Shown: positions 9,669 through 19,257, counted from the first letter of the stretch. The stretch: 64,000 bases of DNA from Streptomyces sp. SM11 (GCF_002910905.1 NZ_NEUE01000260.1:1-64000), one strand, 5' to 3'. Numbers and translations: made by a program. The notes: a model not told the origin generated them from the sequence alone.

Positions 9669-10217
9669 ATGCGCAGCATCGTTCTGGGCGCTATCGGCAC
9701 GGCCTGCGTGGCCGTGGTGACCCTCGGCACGGGCCACGCGGCGGCGGCCCCGGCCACCACCGCTCCGCAGGGATCCGGCTGGGAACCGGCCCCCTCGGCC
9801 CCCTGGGACGTCGCGGCGGGCGAGCGGTGCGCGTTCGCCATCCACGGCGAGCCGATCGTGGACGAGGTCGTCCGGCGTGAACTGCCCCCGCCCGCCGAGG
9901 GCGTCACCCGCAGCGCGTACAAGGGCGACCTCGTGGTCCGGGTGACGAACAAGGAGACCGGCGCCCACTACGACGCCGACGTGAGCGGCTCCGCCCTGGT
10001 CGACGTGCACGCCTCCGGGGCCCAGTTCTGGCGCGTGGCAGGCCCGGCGCTGGTGGGTGTCGGGGACGGCAACCTCGCCCGGGGCATGTACGTCGTCGAC
10101 GGCGTCTACACGATCGGCATCAGCCCGACGGGCAGCAAGACCGTGACGGGCCCGGTGGTCGCCACGGACAGCATCTGCGCCCACATCGACCGGCCGAAAG
10201 CGGCACGGGGGCGTTGA
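9669..10217 (+). CDS. small secreted protein of unknown function
   Basis: A 182-residue protein with a signal peptide (MRSIVLGAIGTACVAVVTLG, cut near AAAAPA). The mature part is a predicted beta-rich domain (CAFAIHGEPIVDEVVRRE, KGDLVVRVTNKETGAHYDADVSG, GMYVVDGVYTIGISPTG) resembling other unannotated Streptomyces exported proteins. The ATG at 9669 is chosen because it begins the signal peptide; a longer in-frame reading is GC-rich spacer. Its stop is only 2 bases from the stop of the convergent HTH gene, so no separate terminator fits between them. Confidence 0.68.
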   Translation: MRSIVLGAIGTACVAVVTLGTGHAAAAPATTAPQGSGWEPAPSAPWDVAAGERCAFAIHGEPIVDEVVRRELPPPAEGVTRSAYKGDLVVRVTNKETGAHYDADVSGSALVDVHASGAQFWRVAGPALVGVGDGNLARGMYVVDGVYTIGISPTGSKTVTGPVVATDSICAHIDRPKAARGR

Positions 10218-10219
10218 CG

Positions 10220-11311
10220 TCACACGCCGAGCAGCTGCGGCTCGCCGCCGTACGCACGGGTCTCGCGGCACTCCCCGCAGTGTCCCGGCACGGACGACCG
10301 GAAGGCCCGGTCGCAGTCGTCGCAGTTCTGCAGGGGGACAACAGGCACGGGGGCGGGCAGGGACGGCGGCAGCAGCGCGATGAGCCGGTGCCGCAACAGC
10401 TTCGCCGGGTGGCGGAGAGGTACGGGCGGATCATCGGTGAGCGCGGCGCGCACGGCGGCCGGCCGCACACCCCGCTCCAGCCAGGCGGCGACCCCGGGAG
10501 TGAGCACCTCCACGTCCCGCTCGGTGAGGGCGAAGAGGGGCGCGGTGGCCTGGAGCCCGGCGAGCAGGCGGGCTGCCTCGGCGAGCAGCGCGTCGCCGGG
10601 CCTGCGGGGGAAGGGCATCGGCGGGGGCGGCGGCTTGGGCGCGGTGGGCGGCGGCACGAGCCGGGACGGGGGCTCGGGCCGGGACTCCCGCACCGCGACG
10701 GGCTCCGGCGTCGGTACGTGGACGAGGGCGGGCGCGGGTACGGCAGCGGGGGCGGGGGCGGATTCGTGCTCTGGTACGCGAGCCGGTACGGGTGCGGGTA
10801 CGGGCTCACACACGGGCGCGGCCTTCGGCTCCGGTTCGGGCGCGAGCGCGGTCTCCCGTACGGGCACGGGCGCGGGCGCGGCCTTAGTCTTCCGTACGGG
10901 CACGGGCACGGCTCCCCCGCTGCCCCCGGCAACCCCACCAGCCCCGACAACCCCCGCTCGCCGGGCCGCCGCCTCCGGGTGGTTGTACGACTCCGTGCGG
11001 GTGGCCACCCGCCCGCCCTGGACGCGTTCGCGGATGCGGCGCAGGAACCCGTGGTGCTCCAACTCCCGCAGCGCGGCGGCGATGCGCGCCTCGCTCTCCG
11101 GGAAGATCGCGGCGAGCGCCTTGACGCCGATGCGCCTCCCGGCGGGCAGCGACTGGATGTGGGTGCCGAGGCCGATGGCCAGCAGGGACATGCCCCGGTG
11201 CTGGGAGAGCCGGTTGGAGATGATCGAGTAGCCGTCGGTGAGCCGGATGTTGATGTGTACAACACCGGAGGACGGGGCGCGCGAGGGCGCGCTAACCTGC
11301 TGGGTATCCAT
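10220..11311 (-). CDS. helix-turn-helix protein with proline-rich linker and C-terminal zinc-ribbon-like motif
   Basis: A 363-residue protein. Residues about 15-105 form a winged-helix-like domain (INIRLTDGYSIISNRLSQH, RIGVKALAAIFPESEARI, ALRELEHHGFLRRIRERV). Residues about 110-220 are a low-complexity linker made mostly of alternating Pro, Ala, Val and Glu. A helical domain follows (LLAEAARLLAGL, TERDVEVLTPGVAAWLERGV), and a C-terminal CDDCDRAF...HCGECR Cys4 motif could bind zinc. Streptomyces genomes carry several such helix-turn-helix proteins of unknown role. The ATG at 11311 is preceded by GGAGC; the upstream in-frame extension has no homology-like features. Confidence 0.7.
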   Translation of the reverse strand: MDTQQVSAPSRAPSSGVVHINIRLTDGYSIISNRLSQHRGMSLLAIGLGTHIQSLPAGRRIGVKALAAIFPESEARIAAALRELEHHGFLRRIRERVQGGRVATRTESYNHPEAAARRAGVVGAGGVAGGSGGAVPVPVRKTKAAPAPVPVRETALAPEPEPKAAPVCEPVPAPVPARVPEHESAPAPAAVPAPALVHVPTPEPVAVRESRPEPPSRLVPPPTAPKPPPPPMPFPRRPGDALLAEAARLLAGLQATAPLFALTERDVEVLTPGVAAWLERGVRPAAVRAALTDDPPVPLRHPAKLLRHRLIALLPPSLPAPVPVVPLQNCDDCDRAFRSSVPGHCGECRETRAYGGEPQLLGV

Positions 11312-11665
11312 CGGGAAGCTCCTACTTCCTCGGTGGTCAGGTCCTCGATCGGGATGCCAGTCCCGGCCGGGGGCCGTCTCATGTCTGGGGTGGTGGTCAG
11401 CGTGAGCATATGCCCGCCAACAGGTCATAAATCCAGCCCGGTTGGCACACTTCACCCGTGCGAGTGACGAGGCCCTCGCGGACTCACGCGCCCGCGCGCC
11501 CAGGGGTGGCAATTGGCCGGGTCAGGGTTGGGTTGGGTTATTTCCCCCGTACTCAAAGACAAGTACTCAAAAGCTCTTACGTCGCGGGTGGCCGCGACGC
11601 GGTCCACCACGTCGCGGCCACCCGCATCCCGGCCCACCGGATCGCGGTCCACCGGGTCGCGGCAG
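11312..11665. other. intergenic region between two minus-strand genes
   Basis: 354 bases with no credible gene. It holds the terminator of the ATP-binding protein gene (11586-11623), a second run of degenerate CGGTCCACCGG-type repeats at 11624-11665, and the promoter region of the HTH gene starting at 11311. A lower-GC patch at about 11530-11580 is the likeliest promoter location, but no clear -35/-10 pair was identified. Confidence 0.4.
11586..11623. terminator. terminator hairpin after the ATP-binding regulator gene
   Basis: A perfect 13-bp stem, GGGTGGCCGCGAC at 11586-11598 and its complement at 11611-11623, with a 12-base loop. It is 42 bases beyond the stop of the minus-strand gene at 11666-12085. 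Confidence 0.65.
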
Positions 11666-12085
11666 TCACGATCCGGTGAGAGCCACCTCCGCCCAGACGG
11701 TCTTGCGCGGGAACGGCCCGTGCTCCGTGCCCCACCGCACCGACAACGCCTCGACGAGCAACAGCCCGCGCCCGCTCTCGGAGTCGGCGGCCGGGGCCTG
11801 CTTCTCCGGGAGGCTCTCGCCCCGGGTGTCGACGACCTCGATTCGCAGGACGTCGTCGTACACGCTGAGCAGGATCCGGAAGTCCCGCCCCGGGACGTAC
11901 CCGTGCAGCGCCGCGTTGGTCGCCAGCTCGCCGATGACGAGACCCGCGTCCTCCAGCGGCAGCCCCCAGGAGCGCAGTTGCTCGGTAGCCAGCAGGCGGG
12001 CGAGCCGGGCGCCCCGGCGGGTGGCGGAGAGCTGGACGGCGAACTGTCCGGTGCGCGCCCTCGGTTGGGTGATTCTTTGGTTCAT
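11666..12085 (-). CDS. anti-sigma-factor-like ATP-binding protein (HATPase_c)
   Basis: A 139-residue single-domain GHKL ATPase of the RsbW/SpoIIAB type. The N box is GLVIGELATNAALHG, the G1 box is EVVDTRGES, and the G2 box is ESGRGLLLVEALS. Streptomyces has many of these, often beside XRE/DUF397 genes, where they are thought to act as regulators by partner binding or serine phosphorylation. It is divergent from the XRE gene at 12221, with about 135 bases between the starts, which suggests one functional module. Confidence 0.87.
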   Translation of the reverse strand: MNQRITQPRARTGQFAVQLSATRRGARLARLLATEQLRSWGLPLEDAGLVIGELATNAALHGYVPGRDFRILLSVYDDVLRIEVVDTRGESLPEKQAPAADSESGRGLLLVEALSVRWGTEHGPFPRKTVWAEVALTGS

Positions 12086-12220
12086 GTCACTCAGAGTGTC
12101 CGGACGTATCTACTCTGAGAAGCACTGACGCGAGTACGGACAGTGACTGTCCCCGGTGTACCGGGCCCCGTCCCCGCCGTACGCGTCCGGCACACGCACA
12201 CGGGTGGAGGCATCTGTCGC

Positions 12221-13102
12221 ATGGCTGACATGGACAACCAGGACCGCGAGAACCGCACGGCGCTCGACGGGGACGACGAGGACCGGGACTTCGGCCTGGA
12301 GGACGACTCCGGCGCGGTCATCGCGGCGGTCGGCCGGCAGGTCAAGCTCTGGCGCGAGGCGGCCGGACTGCGGGCCGCCGAGCTGGGCACGGCCATCGGG
12401 TACAGCGAGAACCTGGTCTTCAAGGTCGAGGGCGGACGGCGCATCCCGAAGCCGGAGTTCCTGGACAAGACGGATGAGGCCGTCGGGGCGGGCGGCAAGA
12501 TCTCGGCGATGAAGAAGGACGTGGAGGAGGCGCGGTATCCGAAGAAGGTCCGCGACCTGACGAAGCTGGAGGCGGAGGCTGTCGAACTCGGCGCATACGC
12601 CGGGGTCGTGATCCACGGGCTGCTCCAGACCGAGGAGTACGCGCGCGCCCTGTACCGCGAACGGCGGCCCGCGTACAGCGAGGACGACATCGAGCGCCTG
12701 GTGACCGCCCGGATGGCCCGGCAGGTGGTCTTCGACCGACGGCCCGCCCCTCTGCTGACCTTTGTCCAGGAGGAGTCGACCCTGCGCAGGCGGACCGGGG
12801 GCAGAATGGTCCTGCGGCGCCAGCTCGAACACCTGCTTGAGCTGAGCCAGTTGCGGCATGTCGAGATCCAGGTCATGCCGATGGAGGCGGAGGAGCACGC
12901 GGGTCTCGGCGGTTCACACCAAGTGCTTAAGCTCAAAGATGGAAAGACGGTCGGGCACAACGAGGTCCAGCTCATCAGCGGGCTGATCACCAACCCGCGC
13001 GAGGTGCAGATCCTGGAGATGCGGTACAACCTGATCCGGGCGCAGGCCCTCACTCCTCGGCTGTCACGGGAATTCATCGAGAAACTGCTGGGAGAGACAT
13101 GA
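12221..13102 (+). CDS. XRE-family regulator with DUF5753-type C-terminal domain
   Basis: A 293-residue protein. The helix-turn-helix lies at about residues 35-90 (VKLWREAAGLRAAELGTAIGY, then ENLVFKVEGGRRIPKPEFL) and is followed by the conserved domain of Streptomyces BldB/DUF397 partners (IHGLLQTEEYARALY, LTFVQEESTLRRRTGG, MPMEAEEHAGLGG). ATG at 12221 follows GGTGGAGG. Its stop overlaps the first DUF397 gene (ATGA at 13099-13102), so they are translationally coupled. Such pairs influence development and antibiotic production in known cases; the target here is unknown. Confidence 0.9.
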   Translation: MADMDNQDRENRTALDGDDEDRDFGLEDDSGAVIAAVGRQVKLWREAAGLRAAELGTAIGYSENLVFKVEGGRRIPKPEFLDKTDEAVGAGGKISAMKKDVEEARYPKKVRDLTKLEAEAVELGAYAGVVIHGLLQTEEYARALYRERRPAYSEDDIERLVTARMARQVVFDRRPAPLLTFVQEESTLRRRTGGRMVLRRQLEHLLELSQLRHVEIQVMPMEAEEHAGLGGSHQVLKLKDGKTVGHNEVQLISGLITNPREVQILEMRYNLIRAQALTPRLSREFIEKLLGET

Positions 13103-13477
13103 ACAGCACCGAGCTGACCTGGTTCAAGAGCAGCTACAGCACCAACGACGGCCCTGATTGCATCGAGGTCGCCGCCGCCCCCGCAACCATCCACGTACGC
13201 GACTCCAAGCAACTCCCCACCGGCGGCCCGCACCTCGGCTTCGGCCCGGCCGCCTGGGCGGACTTCGTCACCTACGCCTCACAGGCTTGAGCCCACCAGG
13301 AGAGACATGAACAGCACCGAGCTGACCTGGTTCAAGAGCAGCTACAGCACCAACGACGGCCCTGATTGCATCGAGGTCGCCGCCGCCCCCGCAACCATCC
13401 ACGTACGCGACTCCAAGCAACTCCCCACCGGCGGCCCGCACCTCGGCTTCGGCCCGGCCGCCTGGGCGGACTTCGTC
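13091..13477 (+). repeat. tandem direct duplication of 179 identical bases
   Basis: The segment 13091-13269 is repeated without a mismatch at 13299-13477, an offset of 208 bases. Each copy begins with the Shine-Dalgarno sequence GGAGAGACATG and covers almost all of a DUF397 gene. The copies diverge only in the last 20 or so bases of the coding region. Identity at third codon positions too indicates a recent duplication or ongoing gene conversion. Confidence 0.97.
13099..13290 (+). CDS. DUF397 protein, copy 1
   Basis: A 63-residue DUF397 protein, with the family signature ELTWFKSSYST at the start, CIEVAAAPATIHVRDSK in the middle and WADFVTYASQA at the end. DUF397 proteins are small partners of the upstream XRE/DUF5753 regulators. 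The start overlaps the stop of that regulator. It differs from copy 2 only in two or three C-terminal residues. Confidence 0.92.
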   Translation: MNSTELTWFKSSYSTNDGPDCIEVAAAPATIHVRDSKQLPTGGPHLGFGPAAWADFVTYASQA

Positions 13478-13498
13478 GCGTACGCGTCGGAGGCCTGA
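13307..13498 (+). CDS. DUF397 protein, copy 2
   Basis: A 63-residue near-twin of the preceding gene; the only changes are near the end (WADFVAYASEA). It has its own copy of the AGGAGAG ribosome binding site and starts 16 bases after copy 1. Its last bases follow a different codon choice (GCGTACGCGTCGGAGGCC) from copy 1, so the ancestral gene's true 3' end may be the one here. It is followed after 3 bases by the VOC-family gene. Confidence 0.92.
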   Translation: MNSTELTWFKSSYSTNDGPDCIEVAAAPATIHVRDSKQLPTGGPHLGFGPAAWADFVAYASEA

Positions 13499-13501
13499 GT
13501 C

Positions 13502-13900
13502 ATGTCCGTACCACCGGCCGTGCGGGTCAAGGACTTCGACCACCTCGTCCTCAACGTCGGGGACGTCGAGCTGGCCCTCGCGTTCTACTGCGGGCCGCTC
13601 GGTCTGGAGCCGGTCCGGGTCGAGGAGTGGCGGGCGGGCGAGGTCCCGTTCCCCTCGGTCCGGGTCAGCCCGACCACGATCATCGACCTGCTCGACCGCC
13701 CGCGCGGCGAGTCGAACGTGGACCACATCTGCCTCGTCGTCGACCCGCTCGACTGGCAGGAGGTCATCGACTCCGGGGTGTTCACGGTGAAGGAGGGCCC
13801 GGTCCTCCGCTTCGGGGCCCAGGGCTCGGCCACCTCGGTCTACGTGCTCGACCCGGACGGCAACACGGTCGAGCTGCGCTGGTATCCGCAGGACGCGTAG
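13502..13900 (+). CDS. VOC-family (glyoxalase/dioxygenase-like) protein
   Basis: A 132-residue protein of the vicinal-oxygen-chelate fold: two beta-alpha-beta-beta-beta units. DFDHLVLNVGDVELALAFYCGPLGL opens the first, described here as residues 9-33, and GSATSVYVLDPDGNTVELRWYP closes the second. Potential metal ligands are His12, His in DHICLVV and Glu in VELRWYP. The substrate cannot be inferred; members include glyoxalase I, extradiol dioxygenases and antibiotic-binding proteins. It starts 3 bases after the second DUF397 gene and may be cotranscribed. Confidence 0.87.
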   Translation: MSVPPAVRVKDFDHLVLNVGDVELALAFYCGPLGLEPVRVEEWRAGEVPFPSVRVSPTTIIDLLDRPRGESNVDHICLVVDPLDWQEVIDSGVFTVKEGPVLRFGAQGSATSVYVLDPDGNTVELRWYPQDA

Positions 13901-14054
13901 GCCGGGCGGGCCCGCGCACGGAACGGGCGGACGGGCGGTGGAGCGTCTCGCGGGACGCCTCACCGCCCGTGAACCGTTCCGCCCGTGAACCGTTCCGGCC
14001 GCTGCGGGCAACAGGGGTGACAGCCACACCCACCGACGCACCCCTGGAGGCGCA

Positions 14055-14699
14055 GTGACCGGACCACCTCCGGCCCGCCCAGGCACCGAGGGCGAGGCGA
14101 GAGACGACGCGGACGTCATCACCCAGTCCCTCGACGAGCCCGAACTGTTCGCCGGGCTGTACGACCGGCACGCCCCGGACATCCACCGCTACGCCGCCCG
14201 CCGGCTCGGGGAGGGCCCGGCGGACGACATCACGGCGGAGACGTTCCTCATCGCGTTCCGCACCCGGGACCGCTACGACACCGCCCACCGGCTGGCCCGG
14301 CCCTGGCTGTACGGCATCGCGGCCAATCTGATCGGCAAGCACCGCCGTAGCGAGGTCCGCGCGCTGAAGGCGCTGGCCCGGACGGGTCACGACCCGGTGG
14401 CCGCGTCCTGGAGCGACCGCTCGGACGACCGGCTGGCCGTCCAGGCCCCCCTCGCGGGGGCACTGGCCGCGCTCTCCCCCGGCGACCGGCACGTCCTGCT
14501 GCTCGTCGCCTGGGCGGACCTCGGCTACCAGGAGGTCGCCGACGCGCTGCGGATACCGCTGGGCACGGTCAGGTCCCGGCTGAACCGGGCCCGCCGCAAG
14601 GTCCGCGAGGCGCTGAGCACCGATCCCGCGTTCACCTCGGCGTTCGATGCGACGCCCGCCACGACCGGACAGGAGCTGAACCCGTCATGGACGAAATGA
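14055..14699 (+). CDS. ECF RNA polymerase sigma factor
   Basis: A 214-residue sigma-70-family protein. Region 2 is at about residues 25-95 (ELFAGLYDRHAPDIHRYAARRLG, DDITAETFLIAF, RPWLYGIAANLIGKHRR) and region 4 at about 135-190 (LSPGDRHVLLLVAWADLGYQ, EVADALRIPLGTVRSRLNRARRKV). GTG start with GGAGGCGCA upstream. The next gene begins inside its last 13 bases, which suggests translational coupling with a membrane partner that could act as an anti-sigma factor. Confidence 0.92.
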   Translation: MTGPPPARPGTEGEARDDADVITQSLDEPELFAGLYDRHAPDIHRYAARRLGEGPADDITAETFLIAFRTRDRYDTAHRLARPWLYGIAANLIGKHRRSEVRALKALARTGHDPVAASWSDRSDDRLAVQAPLAGALAALSPGDRHVLLLVAWADLGYQEVADALRIPLGTVRSRLNRARRKVREALSTDPAFTSAFDATPATTGQELNPSWTK

Positions 14700-15688
14700 C
14701 CCAGCTGCGCGAGCTGCGCGCCGACGCCCCCGTACCCGACCGCGCCGACCTCGCTCCCGGCCGCGAACGCCTGACCGACGCCATCTCGGGCAGGAACCGC
14801 CGTGCCCGCAGGCTGTGGGCCGACTGGCGCATCGCCTCGCTCGGCGCGGTGGTGGCGATCACCGCGGCGGCGCTCTTCGTCACCCAGGTCGTCGGCATCT
14901 CCTCGCCCCGGCCAGCGGGGCCGGCGACCGTGGCGGGCGACCTCGACCTGTCCGGCCCGGAGGCCGCCCTGGGGCGGGCCGCCGACTTCCTGGAGCGGCA
15001 GGAGGTCCCTCCCGAGCCCCGGTCGGACCAGTGGATCTACACACGTGTCATAGACGGCAGGGACCAGGACCTGGAGTCGCTGAAGGACCTGCCGGACGAC
15101 CTCGCCGAGCAGCTGGCCGAGAGCCTCGACCCCGACCAGTGGGTCCCGTACGACGACAAGGCCGCGGAGAACGACGCATCCGACACGGACTACCGGACCG
15201 CCCGCGAGTCCTACCGGATCGCCGCGGGACTGCCGGAGGACCCCGAAGCGCTCCTCGCGGAACTGCGGAAGGTCTTCCCCACCGGCAGCGGGCCCGACGG
15301 GCCCCCCGAAGCCAAGGACGAGCACAGCTTCCGCGCCCTGTCCGTTCTGCTGGAGTCGTATCCGCTCCCGCCGGACGCGATGGCCCGGATCTACCGGGCG
15401 ATGGCCACGGTGGGGGGCGTGAAGGTGACCGACCACCTGATCCGGGACGCCTCCGGCCGCGAGGTCATCGCCGTGACCCGGAAGTACGACGGGAGCGACA
15501 GCCGGCGCGAGATCCTCATCGACCCGGTGGACTACAGCTACGCGGGAGAGCGCGACGTGGTCACCAGGACCCACGAGATCTCCGGCCCCGACGGCACCGA
15601 ACCCATGGTCTCCAAGCGCGGCGACGTCCTGATCGACCTCGCGAGGACCAAGGCGGCCGTCGTCGACGCCAAGGGGCAGAAGCCCTGA
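14687..15688 (+). CDS. CU044_5270-family membrane protein, likely partner of the ECF sigma factor
   Basis: A 333-residue protein with a cytoplasmic N-terminus of about 45 residues ([28 protein letters not shown]), one membrane segment ([21 protein letters not shown]) and a large external domain. This is the layout of the CU044_5270 family, encoded after ECF sigma genes in actinobacteria. Overlap with the sigma gene (14687-14699) supports a functional pair. An anti-sigma role is inferred from position and topology; no zinc-binding anti-sigma motif is visible. Confidence 0.8.
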   Translation: MDEMTQLRELRADAPVPDRADLAPGRERLTDAISGRNRRARRLWADWRIASLGAVVAITAAALFVTQVVGISSPRPAGPATVAGDLDLSGPEAALGRAADFLERQEVPPEPRSDQWIYTRVIDGRDQDLESLKDLPDDLAEQLAESLDPDQWVPYDDKAAENDASDTDYRTARESYRIAAGLPEDPEALLAELRKVFPTGSGPDGPPEAKDEHSFRALSVLLESYPLPPDAMARIYRAMATVGGVKVTDHLIRDASGREVIAVTRKYDGSDSRREILIDPVDYSYAGERDVVTRTHEISGPDGTEPMVSKRGDVLIDLARTKAAVVDAKGQKP

Positions 15689-15839
15689 CCGTACGGCTCG
15701 CATCGAACTCGGGCGCGGGCCCGGTGTCCGGCACAGGGGAGCGGACACCGGACCCGCGGCCGTCCCACGCACCGCCCCCCGGCACCCACGTGACCGACCC
15801 CACCCCCCACTCCGTTCAAAGTCCCGCAACAATGAACAG

Positions 15840-16835
15840 GTGATCACCTCACCCGCACGGAGCCCCCACCGTCGCACCGAGCATGCGCCGACCCCCTACG
15901 TCGACCTCTCGCGCGACGAGTGGAGCGCACTGCGGGACAAGACCCCGCTGCCGCTGACCGCCGACGAGGTGGAGCGGCTGCGGGGGCTCGGGGACGTCAT
16001 CGACCTGGACGAGGTGCGGGACGTCTACCTGCCGCTCTCCCGGCTGCTCAACCTGTACGTCCAGGCCACCTCCGGGCTGCGCGGCGCGCTGAACACCTTC
16101 CTCGGGGACGCCGGGAACGGGCACGGGGAGCAGCGCGGCACCCCGTTCGTCATAGGGGTCGCGGGCAGTGTCGCCGTCGGCAAGTCCACCAGCGCCCGTA
16201 TCCTCCAGGCGCTGCTGGCCCGCTGGCCGGAGCACCCGAGCGTCGAGCTGGTGACCACGGACGGGTTCCTGCTGCCGATGAAGGAGCTCAAGGCGCGCGG
16301 GCTGACCTCCCGCAAGGGGTTCCCGGAGTCCTACGACCGGCGTGCCCTGACCCGCTTCGTCGCCGACATCAAGGCGGGCAAGGACGAGGTGACCGCCCCC
16401 GTCTACTCGCACCTGATCTACGACATCGTGCCCGACGAGCGGCTCACCGTGCGCCGCCCCGACATCCTCATCGTCGAGGGCCTCAACGTCCTCCAGCCCG
16501 CACTGCCCGGCAGCGACGGCCGCACCAGGGTCGGGCTCGCCGACTACTTCGACTTCAGCGTGTACGTGGACGCGCGCGCCGAGGACATCGAGACCTGGTA
16601 CCTGAACCGCTTCCGCAAGCTGCGCGCCACGGCGTTCCAGGACCCGTCCTCGTACTTCCGCAAGTACACCCAGGTCTCCGAGGAGGAGGCGCTGGACTAC
16701 GCGCGCACCATGTGGCGGACCATCAACAAACCGAACCTGCTGGAGAACGTGGCCCCGACGCGCGGGCGTGCCACCCTGGTGCTCCGCAAGGGGCCGGACC
16801 ACAAGGTCCAGAAGCTGTCCCTGCGCAAGCTCTGA
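15840..16835 (+). CDS. coaA: type I pantothenate kinase
   Basis: A 331-residue kinase that phosphorylates pantothenate in the first step of coenzyme A synthesis. The P-loop is [12 protein letters not shown]; other family motifs are [36 protein letters not shown] and [10 protein letters not shown]. The C-terminal [15 protein letters not shown] and [20 protein letters not shown] segments are characteristic of prokaryotic type I enzymes. GTG start. Its product feeds the CoA used by AcpS, encoded elsewhere in this window. Confidence 0.96.
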   Translation: MITSPARSPHRRTEHAPTPYVDLSRDEWSALRDKTPLPLTADEVERLRGLGDVIDLDEVRDVYLPLSRLLNLYVQATSGLRGALNTFLGDAGNGHGEQRGTPFVIGVAGSVAVGKSTSARILQALLARWPEHPSVELVTTDGFLLPMKELKARGLTSRKGFPESYDRRALTRFVADIKAGKDEVTAPVYSHLIYDIVPDERLTVRRPDILIVEGLNVLQPALPGSDGRTRVGLADYFDFSVYVDARAEDIETWYLNRFRKLRATAFQDPSSYFRKYTQVSEEEALDYARTMWRTINKPNLLENVAPTRGRATLVLRKGPDHKVQKLSLRKL

Positions 16836-16941
16836 CCGCTTCGGCCCGGAAGGGAAGGGCGGGCGGATCGCGACGAGCGTTCTCAGCGATGAGGAGCCGG
16901 AGGCCCTGCGGTCGTTTCCGACGATCGGCGAGGACCAGCGG

Positions 16942-17556
16942 CTATCCGGCTTCGGGCCGAGCGGCAGCCGATGCCTCGTTCGCTCGGCGACGTCGGTGGT
17001 ACGCGACGGTGAGGATCGCCAGGAGCGGGCCCCAGGCGAGGAGCGGGGCGTACGTCGTCCACAGCGCCCAGGCGGCCGGACCGCTGGTAGGGAGACCGCC
17101 GCCGTTCTCGTTCAGCGGCTCCACGAATCCGAAGATCATGTTCAGCACGCCGTACGCGCAGAACATCATGATCAGCGCTGCCCCGAGTGCGGCCGGAATG
17201 ACCACCGCCGGAATCGGGATCCGTCTGCCGCGCAGCCCCGGCACCCAACGCGGGACGACTTCGCCCCACGGCCGCACCAGCCCGAGGGCGAGCAGCGCGA
17301 GCCCTTCGGAGACCACGGACAGCCCGATCACGTACGGGCGTTCCCACACCGCCCAGGGGAAATCCGCGTCGTAGCCGGCCAGTCCCAGCACCAGCGCGAC
17401 ACGCCACAACCCGGACGGCAGGACACACAGCGGGATGGCGTGGGCCACCCGGACCGCCCAGCGGGGAACGGGCTCGACGGGCTCGCGGACGGCCGGCGCG
17501 CCGACCGGTATCTCCGCTGCCGTCGCTGCTGCTGTGGCCCTGGCCCGCGTGGTCAC
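16942..17556 (-). CDS. polytopic membrane protein of unknown function
   Basis: A 204-residue protein with about four hydrophobic segments: AHAIPLCVLPSGLWRVALVLG, VIGLSVVSEGLALLALGL, IPAVVIPAALGAALIMMFCAYG and APLLAWGPLLAILTVAYH. It ends in a basic RRRRANEASAAARPEAG tail. GTG start at 17556 preceded by GGGGAGG; the longer upstream reading is GC-rich spacer. It resembles unannotated actinobacterial integral membrane proteins with no known activity. It faces coaA tail to tail. Confidence 0.75.
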   Translation of the reverse strand: MTTRARATAAATAAEIPVGAPAVREPVEPVPRWAVRVAHAIPLCVLPSGLWRVALVLGLAGYDADFPWAVWERPYVIGLSVVSEGLALLALGLVRPWGEVVPRWVPGLRGRRIPIPAVVIPAALGAALIMMFCAYGVLNMIFGFVEPLNENGGGLPTSGPAAWALWTTYAPLLAWGPLLAILTVAYHRRRRANEASAAARPEAG

Positions 17557-17809
17557 GTGTGCCCTCCCCGACGAGATCCGACGTTGTCGATCCTCGCGTG
17601 CGGAGTGGGTGCTCAGCATCCGCCGCCGGGTTGAGCGGCGCTCGCCCGCGCGGCGGACGCCGGGGCGACCCCGGGACGACCGCCCGCGCTCCGGGCGCTC
17701 CTCGGCGGGCACACACCAGCGGCTGCGCTGCTTCATCCTCTGGGCTGGGCCGCAGCCACCCAGCGTTGCTTCCCGGCGAGAACTCGCTGCGCCCCATGGA
17801 AGGTCCGGC

Positions 17810-17853
17810 GTGTACAGAGGCCCCCGGCGAGCACGCCGGGGGCCTCTGTACAC
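17810..17853. terminator. strong terminator hairpin downstream of glmM
   Basis: A perfect 20-bp inverted repeat with a 4-base loop (AGCA): the arm GTGTACAGAGGCCCCCGGCG at 17810-17829 and its complement at 17834-17853. It is the strongest hairpin seen in this window and lies 45 bases beyond the stop of minus-strand glmM. Confidence 0.88.
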
Positions 17854-17898
17854 GGATGACGCGGGTGACCCGTGCGCGCCGGGTCCTGAAGCGAGGGC

Positions 17899-19257
17899 TC
17901 AGCCCAGCGCGGACTTCACCACATCGGCCAGCCGGCCCGCGACGGCCCGCGCCTGCTCGATGTCGGCGGCCTCGACCATGACCCGCACCAGCGGCTCCGT
18001 GCCCGACTGGCGCAGCAGCACGCGCCCGGTCTCGCCGAGCTCGCGCTCCGCCTCGACGACCGCGGTGGCCAGTTCGGACGAGGTGTTCACCCGGGTCTTG
18101 TCGACGTCGGGGACGTTGATGAGGACCTGCGGCAGGCGCTGCATGACCCCGGCCAGCTCGGCGAGGCTCCGGCCGGTGGCGGCGACGCGGGCCGCCAGCA
18201 TCAGGCCGGTCAGCGTGCCGTCGCCGGTCGTGGCGTGGTCCAGGACGATGACGTGCCCGGACTGCTCGCCGCCGAGCGCGAAGCCCTCGGCCTTCATCGA
18301 CTCCAGGACGTACCGGTCGCCGACCGCCGTCTGGACGAGCTGGATGCCCTCGCGCTCCATGGCCAGCTTGAAGCCGAGGTTCGACATCACGGTGCCGACG
18401 ACGGTGTCCTTGCGCAGCGAGCCGGCGTCCCGCATCGCGAGGGCCAGCACGGCGAGGATCTGGTCGCCGTCGACCTCCTCGCCCGCCGCGTCCACGGCGA
18501 GGCAGCGGTCGGCGTCGCCGTCGTGCGCGATACCGAGGTCGGCCCCGTGCTCGACGACGGCGGCGCGCAGCAGCTCCAGGTGGGTGGAGCCGCAGCCGTC
18601 GTTGATGTTCAGGCCGTCCGGGTCGGCCCCGATGGTGACGACCTCGGCCCCGGCCCGCGCGAACGCCTCGGGCGAGACCCGGGCGGCGGCGCCGTGCGCC
18701 TCGTCCAGGACGACCTTGAGGCCGTCGAGCCGGTTGGGCAGGACGCCGATGAGGTGGGCGACGTACCGGTCGAAGCCCTCCGTGTAGTCGGTGACCCGGC
18801 CGACGCCGGCGCCGGTCGGGCGGCTCCACGGCTCACCGGTGCGGTGCTGCTCGTAGACCGTCTCGATCCGGTCCTCCAGCTCGTCGGCGAGCTTGTGGCC
18901 GCCGCGCGCGAAGAACTTGACGCCGTTGTCGGGCATCGCGTTGTGACTGGCGGAGAGCATCACGCCGATGTCCGCGCCGAGCGAGCCGGTGAGATACGCC
19001 ACGGCGGGCGTCGGCAGCACGCCGACGCGCAGCACGTCCACACCGGCGCTGGCCAGGCCCGCCACGACGGCGGCCTCCAGGAACTCTCCGGATGCCCGCG
19101 GATCACGTCCGACCACCGCGGTCGGGCGATGGCCCGCGAAGGTGCCCGCCTCGGCGAGTACGTGCGCCGCCGCGACCGAGAGGCCGAGCGCGAGCTCGGC
19201 CGTCAGATCGGCGTTGGCGACACCGCGTACTCCGTCCGTACCGAAGAGTCGTCCCAC
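17899..19257 (-). CDS. glmM: phosphoglucosamine mutase
   Basis: A 452-residue enzyme converting glucosamine-6-phosphate to glucosamine-1-phosphate for UDP-GlcNAc synthesis. It begins [15 protein letters not shown], has the phosphoserine loop [13 protein letters not shown], the Mg-binding loop [13 protein letters not shown], the sugar-binding GEQSGHVI, and the C-terminal [14 protein letters not shown] phosphate-binding loop. GTG start at 19257 with GGAGGACACC upstream. It is downstream of rplM-rpsI, as in other streptomycetes, and acts directly after GlmS. Confidence 0.96.
   Translation of the reverse strand: MGRLFGTDGVRGVANADLTAELALGLSVAAAHVLAEAGTFAGHRPTAVVGRDPRASGEFLEAAVVAGLASAGVDVLRVGVLPTPAVAYLTGSLGADIGVMLSASHNAMPDNGVKFFARGGHKLADELEDRIETVYEQHRTGEPWSRPTGAGVGRVTDYTEGFDRYVAHLIGVLPNRLDGLKVVLDEAHGAAARVSPEAFARAGAEVVTIGADPDGLNINDGCGSTHLELLRAAVVEHGADLGIAHDGDADRCLAVDAAGEEVDGDQILAVLALAMRDAGSLRKDTVVGTVMSNLGFKLAMEREGIQLVQTAVGDRYVLESMKAEGFALGGEQSGHVIVLDHATTGDGTLTGLMLAARVAATGRSLAELAGVMQRLPQVLINVPDVDKTRVNTSSELATAVVEAERELGETGRVLLRQSGTEPLVRVMVEAADIEQARAVAGRLADVVKSALG

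Noticed and set aside
13099-13498. The DUF397 duplication as an assembly artefact
   Set aside because: The two copies end differently, and the sequences between and after them are distinct, so a simple duplicated read is unlikely. Long reads would settle it.
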